Assembly: GCA_049969935.1 (NCBI GenBank)
Contig: JBMFNX010000012.1
Span: 1 to 39,311, forward strand
Length of the DNA: 39,311 nt
Reading direction: 5' to 3'
Origin: JACIWG01 sp049969935
GTDB taxonomy: Archaea; Thermoproteota; Nitrososphaeria; JACIWG01
Part shown: positions 23,718 to 31,967 of the stretch, piece after piece
How the letters are laid out: the number at the start of each line of letters is the position of its first letter
Position numbering within the stretch: position 1 is the stretch's first letter
Program-made: the position numbers and the translations under genes
Notes under the pieces: generated by a model
Databases searched by the model: none
What the model was told of the DNA's origin: nothing
The model's input: only the letters and a program-made list of their open reading frames with translations

Positions 23718-24701
23718 CTGGCTAGCATAGCGTTTGCAATACCAAAAGGTTCTCTTGAGAAGGCAACCTACGAGTTTATAGAAAAGGCTTTTATTAAATT
23801 GTATGGTAAGGAAAGAAGTTATAGGCCAACTTCAAGTGATTCTGAAATCAAATTTAAAATTTTGAGACCTCAAGAGATTCCCATATATGTTGCTGACGGA
23901 TTATATGATCTAGGCATAACAGGCTTGGACTGGGTTCTTGAAACTTCAGCTGACGTTAAAATTCTACTTAACCTAGAATATGGTTTAACAAAACTTGTCT
24001 TCGCAGTACCGAAAACTTTTGAAGAAAACAGTATTGGGGAAATGATAAAAAAGTATAATTCAGAAAACAAGATTTTAAGAATATCAACAGAATATCCCTT
24101 ATCTGTTTCAAAATATCTAGTATCTTTGCCAGAATATAGGCAAATTTATGGTGAAACTAAACCCTTGATCATTACACCCTGGTGGAAGACTGGAGAAAAT
24201 AGGGAAATACAAGTATACCTTTCTTTCGGCGCGACTGAAGCAAAACCTCCTGAGGAAGCTGATGCTATAGCAGATGTTTCAGAAACAGGTACTACATTGG
24301 AACAGAATGGATTAAAGCCCCTGGATGTGATCGTAAACTCTCAGGCTGTACTAGTAGCAAATAAGATTTCCTTATCCGATGAGATGAAAAGGGAAAAGAT
24401 ATATGATATTGTAGCCCTCTTTAGAGGAGTGATCGAAAGCGGTAAAAAACTTCACATATTCGTTAATGTTAAAGAAGAAAATCTTGAGAAACTTGTTTCA
24501 CTTTTGCCAGGATTAAAGGGTCCCACAATAAGCAAACTTTCTAAGCCTGGATGGTATGCAGTTAACACTATAATATCACGCTCAGATTACATTAAACTGC
24601 TTCCAAAGCTGAGAAAGTTGGCTCAAGGTCTTGTAGTCCATGAACCGCAGCTGATAATGCCATTAGAGGACATAGCTAGGGAAGAGAACGGTGAAGCATA
24701 G
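23718..24701 (+). CDS. hisG: ATP phosphoribosyltransferase, long form (CTG start)
   Basis: The first enzyme of histidine biosynthesis: ATP + PRPP to phosphoribosyl-ATP. The frame starting at CTG 23718 reads MASIAFAIPKGSLEKATYEF, the exact HisG N-terminal strand and loop. An in-frame TGA at 23709-23711 blocks any earlier start, and no ATG, GTG or TTG lies before TTG 23799, which would remove the essential N-terminus. GGAGGTGA ends 6 nt before CTG. With this start the protein is 327 residues: catalytic domain to about 225 and a C-terminal ACT-like regulatory domain (KPGWYAVNTIISRSDYIKLL). It overlaps hisD by 11 bp. Confidence 0.85.
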   Translation: MASIAFAIPKGSLEKATYEFIEKAFIKLYGKERSYRPTSSDSEIKFKILRPQEIPIYVADGLYDLGITGLDWVLETSADVKILLNLEYGLTKLVFAVPKTFEENSIGEMIKKYNSENKILRISTEYPLSVSKYLVSLPEYRQIYGETKPLIITPWWKTGENREIQVYLSFGATEAKPPEEADAIADVSETGTTLEQNGLKPLDVIVNSQAVLVANKISLSDEMKREKIYDIVALFRGVIESGKKLHIFVNVKEENLEKLVSLLPGLKGPTISKLSKPGWYAVNTIISRSDYIKLLPKLRKLAQGLVVHEPQLIMPLEDIAREENGEA

Positions 24702-26001
24702 ATTGGAAATTTATTACCTTAATAGAGAAAATATTACCAGAATATTAAATAATATAAGGGGACGTAGAGAACTTTTTAAAAAAGAGATAGAAGATAATGT
24801 GGCAAAGATTGTAGAGGATGTTAGAAAACGTGGTGATAAAGCATTAATTGATTACACGAAAGCCTTCGATAACATGATACTTTCAAAAAACGGGATTAAG
24901 GTAGGACGTGATGAAATCGATGATGCATACAATCATGTAGACAGGACTCAAATCGATGCTTTAAAGACATTGAAAGAGAATATAGAGAGGGTTGAAAAAG
25001 AGAACTTTAATAGAATGTTTTTTGAAATTGAAAATGATGGCTTCAAAATTGTTCAAACATTAAAGCCTTTAGAGAGTGTAGGATGCTATGTTCCCGGCGG
25101 AGAAGCTTCATATCCGAGTACTTTGCTTATGGCAACTGTTCCGGCAAAAGTTGCAGGGGTAAATAGAATTGTAGTTGTTTCCCCTCCCAAGAAAATGAGT
25201 CCAACCCTACTTGTCGCCGCAGACTTGGCTGGTGTTAATGAAATCTATCGTGTAGGCGGAGTACAGGCTATTGCAGCCTTAGCATATGGTACAGAAACTA
25301 TAAGGCCTGTTGACAAGATTGTTGGACCCGGAGGCACTTATGTAAGTATAGCTAAAGCTGTTGTCTCACATGATGTTCCAATCGACATGCTAGCAGGACC
25401 CTCGGAACTGGTTGTTTATGCCGATGAAGAAAGTGATCCCAAACAGATTGTATTAGATTTAATTGCTCAAGCAGAACATAGTTCAGACACATTATGTGGA
25501 CTTGTCACAACATCATCGAAGCTTATAGAAAAGGTGCTTGATTGTATGAGAGAGTATCTTCCAGTAGCGTTTAGGAAAGATATTGTAACTGTATCAATTG
25601 AAGGCAACGGTTTCATCGTGTTAGCTGAAGACGAGAAAATTGCCGTAGAATTTATTAATAGGCTTTCACCTGAACATCTAGAAATATTTTCTAAAGATTA
25701 TAAAAGATTGTTGGAGGAAATAGAAAATGTTGGCGCAATAACTGTTAATGGTTCAAGCGTGTTAACTGACTACTATTGTGGAATAAACCATATACTTCCA
25801 ACAAATGGGCAGGCAAAGTTCAGAGGAGGACTTTCTTGCCTCGATTTCGTTAAAGTTGTAAGAGCTGTTATAGCGCCAGTCAATTATTCTATAAAAACAT
25901 TTTCAGTAGTGAATCAGCTTGGAGCCTGTGAAGGGCTACTCAATCATGTAAAGAGTCTAAATGCCAAGATGAGTGCTGGAGATAAATGTAGACAAAATTA
26001 A
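24691..26001 (+). CDS. hisD: Histidinol dehydrogenase
   Basis: A 436-residue enzyme that oxidises L-histidinol to L-histidine in two steps with NAD+. Visible motifs are VGCYVPGGEASYPST (about 129-143), RVGGVQAIAALAYGTE, VGPGGTYV (about 210), the zinc ligands in AQAEHSSDT (about 265) and the catalytic pair in LSPEHLEIF (about 334-342). DYYCGINHILPT (about 362) completes the site. The length is typical. GTG 24691 is the start, inside the hisG end. Confidence 0.95.
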   Translation: MKHRLEIYYLNRENITRILNNIRGRRELFKKEIEDNVAKIVEDVRKRGDKALIDYTKAFDNMILSKNGIKVGRDEIDDAYNHVDRTQIDALKTLKENIERVEKENFNRMFFEIENDGFKIVQTLKPLESVGCYVPGGEASYPSTLLMATVPAKVAGVNRIVVVSPPKKMSPTLLVAADLAGVNEIYRVGGVQAIAALAYGTETIRPVDKIVGPGGTYVSIAKAVVSHDVPIDMLAGPSELVVYADEESDPKQIVLDLIAQAEHSSDTLCGLVTTSSKLIEKVLDCMREYLPVAFRKDIVTVSIEGNGFIVLAEDEKIAVEFINRLSPEHLEIFSKDYKRLLEEIENVGAITVNGSSVLTDYYCGINHILPTNGQAKFRGGLSCLDFVKVVRAVIAPVNYSIKTFSVVNQLGACEGLLNHVKSLNAKMSAGDKCRQN

Positions 26002-26021
26002 AAAATTTTGGGTGAAATTAA

Positions 26022-27101
26022 TTGTTTGAAAAATATTACATACCTTTTAATAAGGGAAGGATCCTTTTGAATAAAAAGTTTTCAGAAAGAATGGATACAT
26101 TAGAAGGTTTAGTTTTCGATTGTGATGGAGTACTTATAAATACTAACAATTCATATAGGAAGACTATAAAGCAGACACTTTCACTTATTTTTAAACCGTT
26201 TCCTCAAAAAAGGTTTATAGGTTTCAAGGAAATTGAAAAGCTTAAGTTTACAGGAATTTACAACAACGACTGGGATTCAACGTACGCGCTAGCACTATTC
26301 CTTTTTACAACACTATCAAGGGAACAGGCTAGAAGTTTAATAGAGTGGATTAAAAACGAAAATATAGAAGTTAGAGGTTTTAACAGAATGGGAGTGCTTG
26401 AGTTAGAATACGAAAACTTTCTAAAAAATGTTAAAGTGGATCCTATAAGAGACCCAGAAAAGTATGCAAGAGAAGTTTGTGAGAAAAAGGGGACGTGTGA
26501 TGAACTTAAAGAATTTATTGAATTTATTGGAAAACCTTTAAATGTTCGTGAAAGTTTTCTTGCAAAAGCTTTTGATGCAATATACTATGGAAAAGAACTT
26601 TTCAAAAAAATTTACAATATGGAACCGCCAGTGAATGTTAAGAGTGGAAATATTGAATTAGAAAGCTTGTATGTTAGCAAGAGTACATTACATACGCTAA
26701 AAGAACTTTTTGATTACAAAATGTACTTGCTTACAGGCCGTTCAAGAATATCAGTTGAGTACAAGATTAAGGACCTTGAAGAATACTTTAATGTAAAAAA
26801 TTCTTTTTTCATAGAAGATATAGTTAGAGAAGGATACACTAGCATGGATGAGTTTAAGAAACCTTCACCAACACCATTGTTAAAGTTAGCATGTGGTAAA
26901 CCAACACTTTATGTTGGAGATGCAGCTGAAGACTTACTCTTAGCCAAAAGGGCTAAGGAAAAGTCACAGAACATATTTTTTGCTGGAATAATTTCATCAA
27001 ATAATGGTATTGTAAAAAAATATTTTATTGAATCAAATGCAGACCTAATACTTTCAAATGTGAACATGCTGCCAAAAGTATTTAAAAATATACGTGGGTG
27101 A
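26022..27101 (+). CDS. HAD phosphatase in the his operon (candidate histidinol-phosphatase)
   Basis: A 359-residue haloacid-dehalogenase superfamily phosphatase with motif I FDCDGVL (D33, D35), motif II LLTGRSR (about 239), motif III lysine near FKKPSP (about 285) and motif IV YVGDAAEDLL (about 302). A large helical cap fills the middle (about 60-220). This operon has no other gene for histidinol-phosphate phosphatase, and the HAD gene sits between hisD and hisB with a 4-bp overlap. It is therefore the natural candidate for that step; I infer this from context and from HAD relatives linked to his genes. TTG 26022 has GGTGA at 26011-26015. Confidence 0.75.
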   Translation: MFEKYYIPFNKGRILLNKKFSERMDTLEGLVFDCDGVLINTNNSYRKTIKQTLSLIFKPFPQKRFIGFKEIEKLKFTGIYNNDWDSTYALALFLFTTLSREQARSLIEWIKNENIEVRGFNRMGVLELEYENFLKNVKVDPIRDPEKYAREVCEKKGTCDELKEFIEFIGKPLNVRESFLAKAFDAIYYGKELFKKIYNMEPPVNVKSGNIELESLYVSKSTLHTLKELFDYKMYLLTGRSRISVEYKIKDLEEYFNVKNSFFIEDIVREGYTSMDEFKKPSPTPLLKLACGKPTLYVGDAAEDLLLAKRAKEKSQNIFFAGIISSNNGIVKKYFIESNADLILSNVNMLPKVFKNIRG

Positions 27102-27109
27102 GTAAATCA

Positions 27110-27685
27110 ATGAGAACTTCAAAATTAGAGCGCAAGACAAAGGAGACAGAGATTTCAGTTACATTAAATTTGGATGGGTTTGGAAAATGTTCAATTGATA
27201 CACCAATAGCTTTCCTAAACCATATGGTCAATGAACTTTCTGTTCACTCGCTAATTGATCTAGAGGTTAAGGCTAGAGGAGACCTTAAACATCATATTGT
27301 AGAGGATGTTGCAATAGTTTTAGGAAATGCTATAAAAAATGCGTTAGGCGACAGATTCGGGTTAAAAAGGTTCGGTTACGCGATAGTGCCTATGGACGAA
27401 GCGCTTGCATTGGCCAGCGTAGACCTAGTCCAAAGACCTTATGTGTCAATAAAAGTTAATCTTGAAAAGCAGAGGGTTGAGGATATGGCATGTGAGGACA
27501 TAATACATTTTATAGAAACTTTTGCAAAAAACATTCCATGCACATTACATGTTGAAATTTTGAAAGGGGAAAACATTCATCACAAGATTGAGGCAGTCTT
27601 TAAAGCGATAGCAATATCTTTAAGGGAAGCATGGTCCTATGATGAAAGGAGAATTGGAACTCCAAGTTCGAAGGGGACAATGTGA
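27110..27685 (+). CDS. hisB: Imidazoleglycerol-phosphate dehydratase
   Basis: A 191-residue manganese enzyme that dehydrates imidazole glycerol phosphate to imidazole acetol phosphate. The two metal motifs are HHIVEDVAIVLG (about 63) and HHKIEAVFKA (about 164). FLNHMVNEL carries Asn where relatives have FLDHM. ATG 27110 is chosen because it gives MRTSKLERKTKETEI, the usual HisB start, with GGGTGA 8 nt upstream. GTG 27098 would overlap the HAD stop but adds four residues that relatives lack. Confidence 0.93.
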   Translation: MRTSKLERKTKETEISVTLNLDGFGKCSIDTPIAFLNHMVNELSVHSLIDLEVKARGDLKHHIVEDVAIVLGNAIKNALGDRFGLKRFGYAIVPMDEALALASVDLVQRPYVSIKVNLEKQRVEDMACEDIIHFIETFAKNIPCTLHVEILKGENIHHKIEAVFKAIAISLREAWSYDERRIGTPSSKGTM

Positions 27686-28288
27686 ATGGAGTTCGCTATA
27701 ATTGATTATGGAGCAAGCAACATGTTCAGTTTAATAGCGTCCTTTAAAAGATTAAATGTACAAACAAAAATTTTTGATGATGGTGAAAGTTTGGAAAGAT
27801 ATTCTGCAATAATATTACCTGGCGTCGGAAACTTTACATCAGCATCAGAAAAGATCGAGAACATTAGAGACAAAATTATAGATTCGGTCTCTAAAGGATT
27901 ACCAATTTTCGGAATATGCTTAGGCATGCAGCTACTATTTAATGAAAGCGAGGAAGGTTCGGGAAAAGGTTTAAGCATACTTGATGGAAAAGTTGTAAGG
28001 TTCCCGAAAAAGTTGAAGGTACCTCATATTGGATGGAATCTTGTAGAAGCTGTTGAAGACAGTGTACTCTTATCAAATTATGATGGTGAAAAGTGGGCAT
28101 ATTTCGCCCACTCCTACTATCCTTTACCCAAGGACAAGAAGATCGTTAAAGGAATAACATTATATGGAATAGAATTTCCTTCAGTTGTTGAAGAAAAAAA
28201 TGTGTTTGGAACACAATTTCATCCGGAAAAGTCAGGAGAATTTGGTAGACATGTAATTCAAAATTTTGTAGAATATGTTAGGAGGTAA
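27686..28288 (+). CDS. hisH: Imidazole glycerol phosphate synthase, glutaminase subunit
   Basis: A 200-residue class I glutamine amidotransferase. The nucleophile Cys is in GICLGMQLLF (about 77-86), and the His/Glu pair is in FHPEKSG (about 178-184). It feeds ammonia to HisF. It starts directly after the hisB stop codon and its last codons contain the ribosome-binding site of hisA. Confidence 0.94.
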   Translation: MEFAIIDYGASNMFSLIASFKRLNVQTKIFDDGESLERYSAIILPGVGNFTSASEKIENIRDKIIDSVSKGLPIFGICLGMQLLFNESEEGSGKGLSILDGKVVRFPKKLKVPHIGWNLVEAVEDSVLLSNYDGEKWAYFAHSYYPLPKDKKIVKGITLYGIEFPSVVEEKNVFGTQFHPEKSGEFGRHVIQNFVEYVRR

Positions 28289-28295
28289 AATTGTT

Positions 28296-29015
28296 ATGGA
28301 GATTTGGCCAGCAATAGACCTTTTTGATGGAAAAGTTGTAAGACTAGTTAGAGGACAACCTTCAAATAAAATATTATATTCTGACAACCCTGTTAACGTT
28401 GCCTTAGAATGGGAAAAAAAGAACGTTACTGGACTCCATGTTATAGACCTTAACGCTGCACTAGGCTTAGGAAACAACAGGAAAACTGTTCAAGAAATAT
28501 GTGAGAAAACAAAGTTGCCTGTACAGTTTGGAGGGGGATTACATGATATTAAGGATATAGAGGAAGCATTCAATATTGGTGTAAAAAGGGTTATTCTTGG
28601 TTCAGCAATCTTCACAGGCAAGCTTAATGCAGAAGATGTTCTATCCTTTGGAAAAGATAAGATAATTGTAGCATTGGATCATAAGAATGGTAAAGTGGCT
28701 ATAGATGGATGGAAAAGGGTATTAAATATGAATATATGTGATGCTATAAGAGACCTGTGGGCCAAAGGCTTTAGACTATTTCTTTCAACAAACATTCAGT
28801 CAGATGGAACACTAGATGGTATAAATGTCAAGTATTTAAAAAGTATAGAGGAATTCTTAAATCAAACATATATTGCAGGAGGAATCTCTTCAATTGCAGA
28901 CATTATTGTCCTAAAAAAGTTGAAGGTTAAGGGCATTGTTTTGGGTAGAGCATTATACGATAAAATTGTTAACATGGATGACGTGTTGGAGGTAGTCTCC
29001 GATGACAGTCGCTAA
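28296..29015 (+). CDS. hisA: ProFAR isomerase
   Basis: A 239-residue beta/alpha-barrel that isomerises ProFAR to PRFAR. It begins MEIWPAIDLFDGKVVRL, with the catalytic Asp in AIDL (about 8) and the second Asp in KVAIDGW (about 130). The phosphate-binding loops FGGGLHD (about 75) and the AGGISS segment (about 195) are present. ATG 28296 is chosen because GGAGGT (28281-28286) precedes it; the ATG at 28275 lies upstream of that site. The gene overlaps hisF by 14 bp. Confidence 0.92.
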   Translation: MEIWPAIDLFDGKVVRLVRGQPSNKILYSDNPVNVALEWEKKNVTGLHVIDLNAALGLGNNRKTVQEICEKTKLPVQFGGGLHDIKDIEEAFNIGVKRVILGSAIFTGKLNAEDVLSFGKDKIIVALDHKNGKVAIDGWKRVLNMNICDAIRDLWAKGFRLFLSTNIQSDGTLDGINVKYLKSIEEFLNQTYIAGGISSIADIIVLKKLKVKGIVLGRALYDKIVNMDDVLEVVSDDSR

Positions 29016-29769
29016 AAGGATAATACCATGCCTTGACGTAGATAATGGAAGAGTTGTTAAGGGAAAACATTTTGTAGAGTTAAAGGATGCAGGAGACCCG
29101 GTTGAGCTTGCAGTAAGATATAGGGATGAAGGTGCAGATGAGCTAGTATTTTTAGATATAACGGCTACCGTTGAAGAACGTAAAACACTCTATAATGTTG
29201 TTAGTAAAGTTGCAGAAGAATTGGACATTCCTTTCACGGTGGGAGGGGGAATAAGAAGTGTTGATGACGCATATAATATTCTTAGGAACGGTGCAGACAA
29301 AATTTCGATAAACACGATGGCCGTAGAAAATCCAGAGATTGTTAGAGAACTTTCTATAAAATATGGTGCCCAATGTGTTGTCGTAGCAATAGACGCTAAA
29401 AGAACGTACAGGACAGCTTCAGGTTTCGAAGTCTTCACTCATGGCGCAAGAGTTGCAAGGAAAATAGATGCTCTCGAATGGGCTAAAAAGGTAGAGGCTT
29501 TGGGAGCGGGAGAAATTTTACTCACATCAATAGACAGAGATGGTACAAAAGAAGGATATGATATAGAACTAACTTCGCTAATTTCATCGAATGTTAACAT
29601 TCCAGTCATCGCGAGCGGTGGAGGGGGGACGCTAGAACACATTTATGAAGCTCTTACAAAGGGAAAGGCTGACGCAGCACTAGCAGCCTCAATATTCCAT
29701 TTCAAAGAATACACTATCAGGGAGGTTAAAGAGTATTTAAAAAGTAGGGGAGTGAAGGTTAGAATATGA
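29002..29769 (+). CDS. hisF: Imidazole glycerol phosphate synthase, cyclase subunit
   Basis: A 255-residue beta/alpha-barrel paralog of HisA. It uses ammonia from HisH and PRFAR to make IGP and AICAR. Catalytic Asp11 appears in CLDVDNGRVVKG, and Asp130-type in VAIDAKR. The loops VGGGIRS (about 80) and ASGGGG (about 203) bind phosphate. ATG 29002 has GGAGGTAGTC just upstream and overlaps the end of hisA. It overlaps hisI by 4 bp. Confidence 0.95.
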   Translation: MTVAKRIIPCLDVDNGRVVKGKHFVELKDAGDPVELAVRYRDEGADELVFLDITATVEERKTLYNVVSKVAEELDIPFTVGGGIRSVDDAYNILRNGADKISINTMAVENPEIVRELSIKYGAQCVVVAIDAKRTYRTASGFEVFTHGARVARKIDALEWAKKVEALGAGEILLTSIDRDGTKEGYDIELTSLISSNVNIPVIASGGGGTLEHIYEALTKGKADAALAASIFHFKEYTIREVKEYLKSRGVKVRI

Positions 29770-30104
29770 GTTCAGAGTTCGAGAAGGTGAAAATCGAGGA
29801 ACTGGTTTTTCAAGAAAATGGACTTATTCCAGTTATAGTACAAAATATTATAACAAAAGATATTTTGATGGCCGCATACGCTAACAAGGAAGCCATATTA
29901 AAGACTCTTGAGACAGGTTATGCGCATTTTTGGAGTAGAAGTAGAAAAAGGCTTTGGAAAAAAGGTGAAACTTCAGGAAACATATTGAAGGTTGAAAAAA
30001 TACTTGTAGACTGTGACAGAGACACACTAATATATTTGTCGAAACCATCAGGCCCCACATGCCATACTGGCAAACCTTCATGCTTCTTTAGTGAATTAGT
30101 GTAG
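29766..30104 (+). CDS. hisI: Phosphoribosyl-AMP cyclohydrolase
   Basis: A 112-residue Zn/Mg enzyme that opens the ring of phosphoribosyl-AMP. Diagnostic motifs are SRSRKRLWKKGETSGN (about 58-73), DCDRDTL (about 82-88), CHTGKPSCFF (about 99-108) and AYANKEA (about 33). No fused HisE domain (phosphoribosyl-ATP pyrophosphatase) is present, so hisE must be elsewhere, as must hisC. It is the last gene of the operon; a short ATTTTTATTG tract separates it from the convergent methyltransferase gene. Confidence 0.95.
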   Translation: MSSEFEKVKIEELVFQENGLIPVIVQNIITKDILMAAYANKEAILKTLETGYAHFWSRSRKRLWKKGETSGNILKVEKILVDCDRDTLIYLSKPSGPTCHTGKPSCFFSELV

Positions 30105-30117
30105 TAGAAACATATTT

Positions 30118-30702
30118 TTATTGTTCTAGACCTCTTTTTACCAGATATTTTATAAGCTTGGGATTTACTACAGGTTTACCATCATTTATAGGATACGCGT
30201 AAGGGAGAACAATATAATGTTGATAAAAGCTTCCATTGTATTTAACTTTTACCTTAAGCCTCCTTTTTACTATAATATCTTCTAACCTTCTGCCATTTAT
30301 TATCATTTTGGCAACGTATACTGCACCATCAATGGGGAACTGCCATCTACCAATATTTCTTGCTAGAGCACCAGCTGCATAGGAGGTTAACAATTTTTTC
30401 GTCCTACCCTGAGGAGGGTTATCACCCAATATTCCACCAACAACGATAGCGCTTTTACCGTTCAAGTCTTCGAAGGAAAGTTTGTCTTCAGCTTGGGGGT
30501 CTAAAATTATAAGATCTTTTGGTTCAAAAATTTCCCAAACATGGTTTGAGTAAACTTTACCAAGCTTGGACAAGATTTTTGTCCAAGAAGATGGAACATT
30601 CGTAAAAATAATATTTTTTCCCATAATTTTTGATGCATTCTCGTACTCGTAGTATAGCCATCTGCTAAGTTTATGCTCCAAATTTTCTATAATAACATCC
30701 AT
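30118..30702 (-). CDS. SPOUT methyltransferase, Sfm1-like (PF04252 type)
   Basis: A 194-residue protein starting MDVIIENLEHKLSRWLYYEY. The core ILDPQAEDKLSFEDLNGKSA, then VVGGILGDNPPQGRTKKL, is the hallmark of the family that includes yeast Sfm1, a protein-arginine methyltransferase acting on ribosomal protein S3. The archaeal substrate is unknown and may be protein or RNA. I chose ATG 30702 over the TTG at 30723, which overlaps the upstream stop but adds seven residues absent from the family. It is co-transcribed with the nicotinamidase gene. Confidence 0.78.
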   Translation of the reverse strand: MDVIIENLEHKLSRWLYYEYENASKIMGKNIIFTNVPSSWTKILSKLGKVYSNHVWEIFEPKDLIILDPQAEDKLSFEDLNGKSAIVVGGILGDNPPQGRTKKLLTSYAAGALARNIGRWQFPIDGAVYVAKMIINGRRLEDIIVKRRLKVKVKYNGSFYQHYIVLPYAYPINDGKPVVNPKLIKYLVKRGLEQ

Positions 30703-30719
30703 TTTAAAACACTTTAGAA

Positions 30720-31361
30720 TCAAACGAGCTGCTCAAACTTTAACAGTCTAGCTTTAGCCTTGACCATTTCATTTATGGCTTCCTCACTATCTTTTGGTCT
30801 AATGTTCACACCCTTAATCGCGTCAACAAGCAAATAAACTTCATATCCAAGTTTTAGTGCATCGAGTACAGTTGCTTTCACACAATAGTCAGTCGCCAGC
30901 CCGCATATAAAAAGCCTTTTCACATTCCGTTCCTTCAATATCTTGTCTAATTCTGTTCCCTGAAAACCAGAATATGCTTCAAAATTGGGCTCATAAGCTT
31001 TAGAAACAATAATAGCGTTCCTAGGAAGCTTAAGCATATGATGGAATTCGGCACCCCAACTATTTTGCACACAGTGCACTGGCCACAGGCCACCATATTC
31101 TTTGAAAGAGACATGGTTTCTGGGATGCCAGTCTCTAGTTGCAACAACAATAGCATTTTTTGAAACAAACTTTTCGATATACTTGTTTATTATGGGCACT
31201 ATTTGGTCTCCATCTGGTACTGCAAGTGTGCCGCCGGGACAGAAATCATTCTGCACGTCCACGATAACGAGCGCATCATTCCCTATAATTTTAACGGCAT
31301 CCATATCGTTCCTAAAATAATTTAAGAGGGAAGATAATAAATTTTTTAGGCAGTCTATCAT
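30720..31361 (-). CDS. pncA: Nicotinamidase (isochorismatase family)
   Basis: A 213-residue cysteine amidohydrolase that converts nicotinamide to nicotinate for NAD salvage. The triad is Asp35 (VDVQNDFCPGG), Lys121 (VSKAYEPNFEAYS) and Cys160 (GLATDYCVKATVLDA); the metal-binding HP/NH pair lies in RDWHPRNHVSF (about 76-86). The first 19 residues are not usual for PncA; ATG at 31304 (MDAVKII) is an alternative start. A reverse TATA-like CTTTAATG near 31391 supports the longer start. It is upstream of the Sfm1-like gene. Confidence 0.86.
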   Translation of the reverse strand: MIDCLKNLLSSLLNYFRNDMDAVKIIGNDALVIVDVQNDFCPGGTLAVPDGDQIVPIINKYIEKFVSKNAIVVATRDWHPRNHVSFKEYGGLWPVHCVQNSWGAEFHHMLKLPRNAIIVSKAYEPNFEAYSGFQGTELDKILKERNVKRLFICGLATDYCVKATVLDALKLGYEVYLLVDAIKGVNIRPKDSEEAINEMVKAKARLLKFEQLV

Positions 31362-31967
31362 TTTTACTTGATTAAGGATTCTTGAACATTAAAGATTATT
31401 AGTTTTTGAACTGTTGGACTCAGATTTATTAGTTGTTGACAATGTTAATGATACAGGATTTTTACCGTCATCTTTTTTATAATATAGCTTAAATGTTATG
31501 TTGGCTTAAGGTGCTTTAGTATAGTTCGAAGTGCTAGTGAGAAAAAGTGGAATTCCATTTAAAAGGACAGCAGACACTTATAGGTTGAGCCGTCACCAGT
31601 TACAGTATGATATTTAAATTAGATTGATTAAAGCTTGCAGTAGAGAAGGACTATTATCTCCAAAATTTAATAAAACTTTAACCGAATCAGATACTGGAAT
31701 ATAGTTTGATTTCACTGGACACGTACATTGCACTTTCATCGACGAAAGTCGAAAAGCTTCTTGCAAAAGGCTCTGCACAAGCCCGTTAACAGTTCCTACA
31801 GACGCATAATAGTGGTTTCATATGCTTGAGCAGTAAACTGTTTCAAGAATATTTTTGAGACTCTATAAGCAGCCTTTTTAAGATGAAAAAGGCATCCCTC
31901 GCATGCCATATTAAGTGTGCAGACCTAAAAATATGGGCTCCATTTTCTCATGGTTCACTATTTCATT
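31362..31967. other. 600-bp intergenic stretch without a gene
   Basis: AT-rich sequence between the pncA start and the ABC permease end. I see the pncA promoter, a small frame from TTG 31707 (LISLDTYIALSSTKVEKLLA) of 26 codons with no recognised family, and two hairpins (ACTTTC/GAAAGT near 31734-31751, and the one at 31872-31893). No credible gene is present. Confidence 0.5.
31872..31893 (-). terminator. Hairpin beyond the ABC transporter operon
   Basis: GCCTTTTT and AAAAAGGC form an 8-bp perfect stem with a 6-nt loop, about 75 bp past the permease stop on the reverse strand. No long T tract follows directly, so a 3-prime stability or termination role is only possible. Confidence 0.35.
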
